A DNA stretch of 7,598 nucleotides from Microbacterium sp. (lineage in GTDB: Bacteria; Actinomycetota; Actinomycetes; Actinomycetales; Microbacteriaceae), in NCBI GenBank assembly GCA_003248845.1, contig QFPD01000088.1, positions 1-7,598 of the forward strand, written 5' to 3'. The stretch's first letter is position 1; each line of letters starts with the position of its first letter. Shown here one piece after another: positions 1 through 6,741 of this stretch. The position numbers were made by a program, and so were the translations under genes. Below the pieces are notes generated by a model. The model was not told the origin of the DNA. It searched no databases and was given only the letters and a program-made list of their open reading frames with translations.

Positions 1-2061
1 GGCGGCGACGAGCCGCGCCACCGCGGTCTCCGGCGCGCCCTCCGCAACGAGGCGGGCGCCGAACGCACGGGGCGACTGCGCGGCGGGCACGGCGATGCCG
101 AGGTCGATCGCGCTGTCCTGCACGAGCGTCCACGCGGCGGCGACGCCGCCGCGGTGCCGCAGGAGGCCGCGGCGGGCGGCGCCCGCCGCGGCGGGCGCCG
201 CCGCGATCACGAGCACGGCGAGCACGATCAGAAGCGCGGGGCGCGGGTCCCATCCGGAGGTCGTCGCACCGGACGAGCCCCCCGCGGATTCGTCACGCAA
301 CTCGTCGGGACGGGCACCGGCAGACGCGCTCGAGGTGGGTGTCGGGGTCGGGGCGGACTCCTCGGCATCCGTCCCGCCCGTCGTGGCGGCGGCGCTCACG
401 TACCGCGTGGCGATGCCGAGGCTCTTGGTCGGCTCGAACGGCACCCAGCCGATTCCGTCGAAATACACCTCCGGCCAGGCGTGGAGCTGCCCCGTCGTCA
501 CGGCGGCGACGCGCTGCCCGTCGACGGTGTCGCCCGTGTACCCGCCGGGGAGGAAGCCGACGACGATCCGCGACGGCATGCCGAGCTCGCGGGCCATGAG
601 CGCGAATGCGCCCGCATAGTGGATGCAGTAGCCCGTCTTCTTGTCGAGGAACGCGGCGACGGCGGTCACGCCGGTGTCGTCGAATCCCTCGGCGACGGGG
701 GCCGTGAGCGAGTAGGTGAACTCCGGGCCGCGGAACCACGTCTGCAGCGCCGCGAGACGGTCGTAGTCGGTCGTTGCGCCGGCCGTCACCTGCCGAGCGA
801 GGTCGCCGATCACGGCGGGTGTCCCCTCCGGCACCGCGTACACGTCGACGCGGTTCTCGGCGATGCGCGCCTGGCTCGCGCGGATCTGCTCGAGCGTCGG
901 GCGGGGCACTTCGGCGACGACGTCGTAGCTCTGCCCCTGGGCGCTGTTCTGCGCGCTGAGGATCGTGCGACTGTACGGCACGGATCGCCACGCGCCCTCG
1001 AGGCCGTCGATCTCGACGGCCGGGTAGGGAATCGGCAGGTAAGCCGACGACAGCTGCGTCACCTCGACGTGCGTGCGGTATTCGGTCGTCTCGATGCCGG
1101 CGGCGACGTCGACGGGCTCGAGGGGCGCGTCGGCGAGCGCGACGGAGCGGAGCCGATCCGGCATCCACACCGCCCCGTCGAAGATCGACAGCGTCGTCAC
1201 GCGCAGATTCGGCAGTTGCGGGGCGTCGCTGCGGAGCGTCAGCACGGGCGTGTCGCCGGGCCGGCGCAGGTCGCTCCCGAGGTCGAGTGAGGGGTCGATC
1301 CGCGCGGCGGCGCCCGAACCCGCCGTGCCGATCGCCGGCGGCGGCAGCGCGGGACCGATGACGAGCGCCCCGACGATCGCGACCGCGCCGATCGATACGG
1401 CGACGGCGGCGACGCCGCGCGCCCGGGTCGCCATGATCGGTGCCTCGCGCGTGCGGTTCTCGGCGCGGATCAGTGCGAGCACGGCGATCGCGAGGAGGAC
1501 GAACGCGGCGACATCGACCGGCGCGGGCACGACGATCGACGGGATCAGCCACACGATGACGAGAGCGATCGCCGCGAGCAGGGGCATCCGCGCCGTCATG
1601 ACGATGTGGTCGAGCGCGATCGTGAGGAGGCCGATCGAGGCGACGATCACGAACGACATCGCCGGTGTCGCGGCGATAGGCGCGACCCCGGAGGCGATCT
1701 CGTCGGAGGCCGTGCGGACCACCTCCGGCACCGCCGCGATGACCGCGCCGGTCGGGATGAAGCCCCACAGCGCGACGCTCGAGAAGAAGCCGCCGGTGAC
1801 GCTGAGCGCCCACACCACGACCTCCGCCGCGGACACCCCGATCGCCGGCACGCGACGGCGACGCAGCCCGAACCCCACCGCGAGCAGCACCGCCGCGAGG
1901 ACCGCTCCACCCGGCATCCATGGGCCGGTATGGATGACGCGAGCGAGCGGCGGCAGGGTCGCGAGCAGCGCGAGCCACAGGGTGAGGGTGAGGCGCAGTT
2001 CACCCCGCGGGCGCCGCTGCCGCTCGCTGTCGCGCGACGTGGCGAGGTCACCGGGCGACAC
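1..2061 (-). CDS. TgpA-type membrane transglutaminase-like protein (DUF3488 + transglutaminase core), C-terminus cut by window edge
   Basis: I translated this frame by hand: it is open for 687 codons from GTG at 2061 to base 1. Seen: a charged N-terminus; six or seven hydrophobic segments (about residues 25-43, 51-67, 80-95, 135-150, 160-178, 183-199, 215-237); a long soluble region; a transglutaminase core with TGYCIHYA (Cys479), QLHAWPEVY (His527) and GWVPFEPT (Glu543 in the third catalytic position); a Pro/Thr/Ser linker near 570-583; a further membrane helix near 608-628; and an Ala-rich tail with W644 that resembles the start of a DUF4129 tail. This order matches TgpA-like proteins, in which the catalytic domain lies outside the membrane. 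Those proteins usually run about 740-800 aa, so roughly 50-110 residues are missing here. The start is tightly boxed: an in-frame TAG lies at 2077-2079, leaving GTG 2061 or GTG 2070. GTG 2061 overlaps the DUF58 gene by 14 bp, which suggests coupled translation. The substrate is unknown, and peptide crosslinking or proteolysis is only a family guess. Confidence 0.93.
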   Translation of the reverse strand, partial: MSPGDLATSRDSERQRRPRGELRLTLTLWLALLATLPPLARVIHTGPWMPGGAVLAAVLLAVGFGLRRRRVPAIGVSAAEVVVWALSVTGGFFSSVALWGFIPTGAVIAAVPEVVRTASDEIASGVAPIAATPAMSFVIVASIGLLTIALDHIVMTARMPLLAAIALVIVWLIPSIVVPAPVDVAAFVLLAIAVLALIRAENRTREAPIMATRARGVAAVAVSIGAVAIVGALVIGPALPPPAIGTAGSGAAARIDPSLDLGSDLRRPGDTPVLTLRSDAPQLPNLRVTTLSIFDGAVWMPDRLRSVALADAPLEPVDVAAGIETTEYRTHVEVTQLSSAYLPIPYPAVEIDGLEGAWRSVPYSRTILSAQNSAQGQSYDVVAEVPRPTLEQIRASQARIAENRVDVYAVPEGTPAVIGDLARQVTAGATTDYDRLAALQTWFRGPEFTYSLTAPVAEGFDDTGVTAVAAFLDKKTGYCIHYAGAFALMARELGMPSRIVVGFLPGGYTGDTVDGQRVAAVTTGQLHAWPEVYFDGIGWVPFEPTKSLGIATRYVSAAATTGGTDAEESAPTPTPTSSASAGARPDELRDESAGGSSGATTSGWDPRPALLIVLAVLVIAAAPAAAGAARRGLLRHRGGVAAAWTLVQDSAIDLGIAVPAAQSPRAFGARLVAEGAPETAVARLVAA
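133..153. repeat. Perfect inverted repeat inside tgpA (10-bp arms, 1-bp centre)
   Basis: CGCGGCGGCG (133-142) and CGCCGCCGCG (144-153) are exact reverse complements around A143. They lie in the tgpA cytoplasmic tail, encoding Arg-Gly-Gly-Val-Ala-Ala-Ala (about residues 637-643). All arm bases are G or C. As RNA the hairpin would need a loop opened by a few pairs. Confidence 0.7.
166..192. repeat. Perfect inverted repeat inside tgpA (12-bp arms, 3-bp loop)
   Basis: GCCGCGGCGGGC (166-177) and GCCCGCCGCGGC (181-192) are exact reverse complements around GGC (178-180). They encode the Ala/Arg-rich stretch just after the C-terminal membrane helix of the transglutaminase-like protein (about residues 624-632). 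All bases are G or C, so the hairpin would be very stable. It is 12 bp from the inverted repeat at 133-153. Confidence 0.75.
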
Positions 2062-3313
2062 GACGCGCACCTCGTTCTACGACCTCGGTCCACGCGTCGA
2101 CGAGGTCGTCTTCGGTAGCGATCGCCGCGACCCGCCATCCCGCTGCGGCTGCGTCCGCGAGGGCGTCCGGCGCCGGCATCGTGGCGAGCAGCACCGGCAT
2201 CGCGCTGCGATGGGCGAGTGGTGCGAGCGCCGTGGCATCCGCCGACGACAGCCTCCCGCCGATGACGATGAGCGGGCCGATCGTCCCGGTGGCGCCGTCG
2301 GTGATCGGCGAGCCGAGGAGCGCCGCGAGGTCTTCCGTCGAGCCGTCGCGTCGGGCCGTGACCTGCGCGAGGTCGATCGCGAGCTGTTCGATCCCCGCCA
2401 CGTCACCGCCGTCGACGGGATCGGACAGCGGTGTGCCGTCGAAATCGATCACGCTCACGAGGTACCCCTCGTGGACGAGGCGTGCCGCGATCGAGGCGCA
2501 CGCGCAGACGGCGAGCTCGAACGCCGGGTCGGCGCCGGGGGCGCGGGTCGCTTCGACGTGCCAGCGCGCAGAGGCGCGATCGAGCGCGATGACCGCGGCG
2601 GGCGTGGTCTCCTGCTCCTCCTGACGCACCATGAGCTCGTCGCGGTGCGCACTCGCTCGCCAGTGGATCCGGCGCATCGAGTCGCCGGGCATGTAGTGCC
2701 GTGGGACGAGATTGTCCGAGCCCTGGCCCAGCTGGTCGGTGGCCGCATGCCTCGTGCCGCCGACGTCGCCGGGCAGGTCGCTCAGGGGGCCGAGTGCGAC
2801 GACGGCGGGCGTGATCGTGAGCGGCAGGGCGCGTCCGATCGCGTGCCGTCGCCGTGCGAACCCGAACGGATCCGTTGAGGCGACCGAGATCGGTCCGATG
2901 CTCCGGATGCCGCGACGGTGCAGCGTCACCGGGTACTGCAGGTCGACCGCGCGCGAGCCCGCTCGCATGCCCGACCCGGTCTGCGGGAAGACACCGTCGG
3001 CGTCTCCCGTGATGCCGTCGGGGAGCCGGTCGTGCCAGCGCCCCTGCGCCGTCGGGAGAGGGGAACGGATCTCGACCCGGAGATGGACGTCGAGGTCGCT
3101 GCCGACCGCACCGACATCGGGCTCGAAGAACCTCTCCACGCGTTCGGTGCGACGGACGAGGTAGAGCGTCGCGACGCTCCCCACGAGAGCGACCGTGAGG
3201 AGGGCGCTCACGTAGAGCAGCTCGGTCACCTGGAACGCGTGCGCACCGATGAACGCGGCGAACGCCAGCAGGGCGGCGCCGGTGCCCCGGGCGGTGAGCG
3301 GCCAGCGTGACAT
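2048..3313 (-). CDS. DUF58 (vWA-like) membrane-anchored protein, MoxR partner
   Basis: 421 aa, a normal length for the family. Seen: two hydrophobic segments near the N-terminus (about 12-27 and 33-52) that would anchor it in the membrane; a beta-rich middle region ending in TDPFGFARRR (147-156); and the DUF58 signature DNLVPRHYMPGDSMRRIHW (200-218) followed by RASAHRDELMVRQ. The C-terminal third is the expected vWA-like fold, beginning at VIALDRAS (241-248). The metal-binding DxSxS motif is not intact there (D-R-A-S-A), so metal binding is doubtful. The start is ATG 3313, with GAGG 7 nt upstream at 3321-3324 overlapping the moxR stop codon, and there is a 9-bp gap to moxR. Known for the family: DUF58 genes very often follow moxR and are thought to link the ATPase to a client. 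The client here is probably the downstream transglutaminase-like protein, by inference from position. Confidence 0.93.
   Translation of the reverse strand: MSRWPLTARGTGAALLAFAAFIGAHAFQVTELLYVSALLTVALVGSVATLYLVRRTERVERFFEPDVGAVGSDLDVHLRVEIRSPLPTAQGRWHDRLPDGITGDADGVFPQTGSGMRAGSRAVDLQYPVTLHRRGIRSIGPISVASTDPFGFARRRHAIGRALPLTITPAVVALGPLSDLPGDVGGTRHAATDQLGQGSDNLVPRHYMPGDSMRRIHWRASAHRDELMVRQEEQETTPAAVIALDRASARWHVEATRAPGADPAFELAVCACASIAARLVHEGYLVSVIDFDGTPLSDPVDGGDVAGIEQLAIDLAQVTARRDGSTEDLAALLGSPITDGATGTIGPLIVIGGRLSSADATALAPLAHRSAMPVLLATMPAPDALADAAAAGWRVAAIATEDDLVDAWTEVVERGARRVAR
2070..2073 (-). promoter_or_regulatory. Ribosome binding site that decides the tgpA start
   Basis: On the minus strand a GAGG lies 8 nt upstream of GTG 2061, inside the end of the DUF58 gene. 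The alternative GTG at 2068-2070 overlaps this GAGG. Its own nearest GAGG (2083-2086) is 12 nt away, which is less favourable, so I prefer 2061. Confidence 0.55.
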
Positions 3314-3322
3314 CCGCGTGCC

Positions 3323-4303
<981 letters not shown>

Positions 4304-4333
4304 GAGTGGCCAGCCTCCCGGTGTCGGGGCGAT

Positions 4334-4349
4334 GCGTCGCCAGCGACGC
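4334..4349. repeat. Perfect dyad in the moxR leader (7-bp arms, 2-bp spacer)
   Basis: GCGTCGC at 4334-4340 and GCGACGC at 4343-4349 are reverse complements separated by CA. It lies 31 bp upstream of the moxR ATG, between the putative -10 box (4360-4365) and the ribosome binding site (4314-4319). It could be an operator or a short mRNA hairpin. In a GC-rich genome a chance dyad is also possible. Confidence 0.4.
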
Positions 4350-4359
4350 GCGTGAATCG

Positions 4360-4365
4360 ATGCTA
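4360..4365 (-). promoter_or_regulatory. Putative -10 box for the moxR-DUF58-tgpA unit
   Basis: TAGCAT on the minus strand fits the actinobacterial TANNNT -10 pattern and would start transcription near 4353, giving a leader of about 50 nt that contains the dyad and GGGAGG. No recognisable -35 element is present at the expected spacing, so support is limited to the hexamer and its position. Confidence 0.3.
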
Positions 4366-4399
4366 ACCCGGTGTGGCTCTCGGCGGGCCGGACGTCAGG

Positions 4400-4405
4400 T
4401 AAACT
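4400..4405 (+). promoter_or_regulatory. Putative -10 box for the SRP RNA gene
   Basis: TAAACT fits TANNNT and ends 7 bases before the first paired base of the SRP RNA (4413), exactly where a -10 hexamer should sit. The expected -35 region (about 4377-4382) is not a good match to TTGACA. It abuts the expected -35 region of the divergent moxR promoter. Confidence 0.55.
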
Positions 4406-4411
4406 CCAAGA

Positions 4412-4500
4412 AGCTCTCCGCGAGGCGGCATCCAGGCCAACTCCCCCAGGACGGAAACGTAGCAAGGGTAACCAGGCTCTGCCGGGTTCGCGGAGAGTCT
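4412..4500 (+). ncRNA. ffs: Small bacterial signal recognition particle RNA (4.5S type)
   Basis: The RNA partner of Ffh in the signal recognition particle, which delivers nascent membrane proteins to the translocon. Seen: an 11-bp closing helix, 4413-4423 with 4488-4498 (one G-U pair at its base); inner pairing of CGGCA (4426-4430) with TGCCG (4480-4484) and GCC (4436-4438) with GGC (4475-4477); helix CCC (4444-4446) with GGG (4466-4468); the conserved Ffh-binding internal loop, CAGG (4447-4450) opposite AGCAA (4461-4465); and an ACG/CGT stem capped by a GAAA tetraloop (4454-4457). The E. coli RNA has the same layout with a GGAA cap. The hairpin form without an Alu domain is normal for actinobacteria. 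Ends are estimated from the closing helix and the upstream -10 box, and could shift by several bases. Confidence 0.93.
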
Positions 4501-4508
4501 TTCTTTTC
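4488..4508 (+). terminator. ffs: Probable terminator of the SRP RNA (closing helix followed by T-rich tract)
   Basis: The 3' strand of the GC-rich closing helix (4488-4498) is followed directly by the T-rich tract TCTTTCTTTTC (4498-4508). The RNA's own outer helix could serve as the terminator stem. The T-run is broken by C residues, so some read-through toward pta is possible. Confidence 0.45.
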
Positions 4509-4541
4509 TCCGGGGCTGTCCTCCGGGCTTTTCTCCGGGGC
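4504..4541 (+). repeat. 13-bp direct repeat with a third partial copy, between ffs and pta
   Basis: TTTTCTCCGGGGC occurs at 4504-4516 and again at 4529-4541. A related CTCCGGGC lies between them at 4521-4528, so the core CTCCGGG occurs three times in 33 bp. The first copy overlaps the T-rich tail after the SRP RNA. It may be a small tandem duplication or a protein binding array. No gene lies here. Confidence 0.6.
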
Positions 4542-4572
4542 GACTCCCTGGCCACCCTTCGATCGGCCGCCG

Positions 4573-4578
4573 TAGGCT
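4573..4578 (+). promoter_or_regulatory. pta: Putative -10 box for a leaderless pta transcript
   Basis: TAGGCT fits TANNNT and ends 6 bases before the GTG start codon at 4585. Transcription would therefore begin at or within a base of the start codon. The only Shine-Dalgarno-like candidate is a weak AGG (4574-4576) inside the same hexamer. No clear -35 element was seen. Leaderless mRNAs are common in actinobacteria. Confidence 0.4.
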
Positions 4579-4584
4579 GACAGC

Positions 4585-6741
4585 GTGGCCCAGAGCATCT
4601 ACATCACGTCGACCGAGGGTCTCTCGGGCAAGTCCACCGTCGTCCTCGGCGTCCTGGACGCCCTCAGCCGCACGACGCCGCGTGTCGGGGTCTTCCGCGC
4701 GATCGCGCGATCCGCCGTCGAGCGCGACTACGTGCTCGAAATGCTGCTGGACCACATCGGCGTCGAGCTCGAGTACGAGGAGTCGGTCGGCGTCACCTAC
4801 GACGAAGTGCGCCACGACCCGGATGCCGCGCTCTCGAAGATCGTCGAGCGGTTCAAGGCCGTGGAGGCCAAGTGCGACGCTGTCGTCATCGTCGGGTCCG
4901 ACTTCACCGACGTCGGCTCGACGAGTGAGCTCGGCTACAACGCGCGGATCGCCGCGAACCTCGGAGCGCCCGTGCTCGCCGTGCTCAACGGCCGCGCGAG
5001 CGAAGGGGATCGCCTGGGGCTCAGCGTCGCCCGCACCCCCGAAGAGCTCGTCCGCCTCATCGTGCCCGCTCTCGGCGATCTCGCTCAACACCGCGCGGAG
5101 CTGTTCGCGGTGATCACGAACCGGGCCGACCCCGACCGTCTCGACGAGATCAACGCGGCGATCCGCGAGGTCGTGGCCGATGCGCCCGCCGCGGACGGCT
5201 CGCGCGAGGCGCCCGTCGGCGTGTGGGCGATCCCGGAGGATGTCTATCTCGTCGCACCGGCGGTGCGCGACCTCATGCCGAAGCTCGACGGTCGCCTCCT
5301 GCGCGGCGATGACGACCTGCTCACCCGCGAGGTGCTCGACGTCGTCGTGGCGGGCATGTCGCTCAACAACGTCCTGCCGCGTCTGACCGAGGGGGCGATC
5401 GTCATCGTCCCGGCCGATCGCACGGAAGTTCTCCTCGGGCTCCTCCTCGCGAACTCGTCCGGCACATTCCCTTCGATCTCGGGCATCATCCTCAACGGTC
5501 CCTTCCCCCTGCCGCACGTCGTCCAGGACCTCATGATCGGCCTCGATTCGTCGCTGCCGATCGTGCAGACCGACCTCGACACCTACGACACGGCCGTACG
5601 CGTCATGAGCAGTCGGGGGCGCCTCGCGGCGGGCTCCCAGCGCCGCTTCGACACGGCCCTCGCGCTCTTCGAACAGCACGTCGACACCGAGGAACTCACA
5701 CGGGCCCTCGGCCTCGCTCACTCCGCGGTCGTGACGCCGCTGATGTTCGAGTATCAGCTTCTGGAGACCGCGCGCACCGCGCGCAAGCGCATCGTCCTTC
5801 CCGAGGGCGGCGACGATCGCGTGCTCAAAGCCGCGGCGACCGTCCTCGCGCGCGGCATCGCCGACCTCACGATCCTGGGCGAGGATGCCGAGGTCCGCGG
5901 CCGCGCCGTCGAACTCGGCCTCGACCTGTCCGGCGCGCAGGTGCTGAGCCCGTTCGACCCGGGGACGGTGGATCTCTTCGCCACCGAATACGCACGCCTG
6001 CGCGCCCACAAGGGCGTCACGTACGAGAAGGCCGCCGACATCGTCACGGATGTCTCCTACTTCGGCACGATGATGGTGCACCTGGGCCTCGCCGACGGCA
6101 TGGTCTCGGGCGCGGCGCACACGACGGCGCACACCATCCGGCCCGCCTTCGAAATCATCAAGACCCGTCCGGGGGTCTCCGTCGTCTCCAGCGTCTTCCT
6201 CATGGCGCTCGCCGACCGCGTGCTCGTCTACGGCGACTGCGCCGTGATCCCCGACCCGACGGCCGAGCAGCTCGCCGACATCGCGATCTCGTCCGCGGCG
6301 ACGGCGCGCGAGTTCGGCATCTTCCCGCGCGTCGCGATGCTCTCGTACTCGACGGGGGAGTCGGGCTTCGGCGCCGACGTCGAGAAGGTACGGTCGGCGA
6401 CCGCGCTCGTACGCGAGCGGACGCCGGATCTTCTCGTCGAGGGCCCGATCCAGTACGACGCGGCCGCCGACGCCGCGGTCGCACAGGCGAAGATGCCGGG
6501 TTCGCAGGTCGCCGGCCGCGCGACAGTCTTCGTGTTTCCCGACCTCAACACCGGCAATAACACCTATAAGGCGGTCCAGCGCTCAGCGGGCGCGATCGCG
6601 ATGGGACCGGTCCTGCAGGGGCTCAACAAGCCGATCAACGACCTCTCGCGCGGCGCGCTGGTCGATGACATCGTCAACACGATCGCGATCACCGCGATCC
6701 AGGCGCAGGCGCAGCCTGCGGGAACGGATGCCACGGCATGA
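4585..6741 (+). CDS. pta: Phosphate acetyltransferase, long three-domain form
   Basis: Cytoplasmic enzyme that converts acetyl-CoA plus phosphate to acetyl phosphate plus CoA, reversibly. 718 aa, the size of the long three-domain class. Seen: an N-terminal BioD/P-loop-like domain starting AQSIYIT with GLSGKS (12-17); a middle DRTGG-type domain (about 220-345) with the variant DRTEV (279-283 region); and the C-terminal catalytic PTA domain from RKRIVLPEG (400-408), with LADGMVSGAAHTTAHTIRP (502-520), PDPTAEQLADIAI (557-569), LSYSTGESG (586-594) and FPDLNTGNNTYKAVQR (651-666). The catalytic half looks intact. The GTG start agrees with the conserved family N-terminus, but only a weak AGG precedes it, so translation may be leaderless. 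The stop codon overlaps the ackA start (ATGA), which indicates one operon and coupled translation. The long form is known in other bacteria to be allosterically regulated through its N-terminal region; whether that holds here is not visible. Confidence 0.97.
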   Translation: MAQSIYITSTEGLSGKSTVVLGVLDALSRTTPRVGVFRAIARSAVERDYVLEMLLDHIGVELEYEESVGVTYDEVRHDPDAALSKIVERFKAVEAKCDAVVIVGSDFTDVGSTSELGYNARIAANLGAPVLAVLNGRASEGDRLGLSVARTPEELVRLIVPALGDLAQHRAELFAVITNRADPDRLDEINAAIREVVADAPAADGSREAPVGVWAIPEDVYLVAPAVRDLMPKLDGRLLRGDDDLLTREVLDVVVAGMSLNNVLPRLTEGAIVIVPADRTEVLLGLLLANSSGTFPSISGIILNGPFPLPHVVQDLMIGLDSSLPIVQTDLDTYDTAVRVMSSRGRLAAGSQRRFDTALALFEQHVDTEELTRALGLAHSAVVTPLMFEYQLLETARTARKRIVLPEGGDDRVLKAAATVLARGIADLTILGEDAEVRGRAVELGLDLSGAQVLSPFDPGTVDLFATEYARLRAHKGVTYEKAADIVTDVSYFGTMMVHLGLADGMVSGAAHTTAHTIRPAFEIIKTRPGVSVVSSVFLMALADRVLVYGDCAVIPDPTAEQLADIAISSAATAREFGIFPRVAMLSYSTGESGFGADVEKVRSATALVRERTPDLLVEGPIQYDAAADAAVAQAKMPGSQVAGRATVFVFPDLNTGNNTYKAVQRSAGAIAMGPVLQGLNKPINDLSRGALVDDIVNTIAITAIQAQAQPAGTDATA

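Noticed and set aside
293..1978. 561-aa open frame on the minus strand
   Set aside because: Its translation is almost entirely Arg/Ala/Gly/Asp-rich. It is a one-frame shift of the true tgpA gene, which gives recognisable membrane helices and transglutaminase motifs.
1073..2878. 601-aa open frame on the plus strand across tgpA and the DUF58 gene
   Set aside because: Low-complexity Ser/Arg/Thr/Ala composition, no domain, and antisense to two well-supported genes. This is a typical high-GC shadow frame, as is 154-1290.
4509..4541. A second hairpin terminator in the CTCCGGG repeats
   Set aside because: The repeats are direct, not inverted; beyond the CCGG core there is no complementary partner that would form a strong stem.
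4304..4555. 84-codon upstream extension of moxR
   Set aside because: The extension is Arg/Pro-rich, unlike MoxR N-termini, and would be antisense to ffs. ATG 4303 has a good GGGAGG ribosome binding site and gives the usual protein length.
4363..6132. 589-aa open frame antisense to pta
   Set aside because: His/Arg/Asp/Val-rich antisense shadow of pta codons with no recognisable motif. It also runs through the SRP RNA gene.
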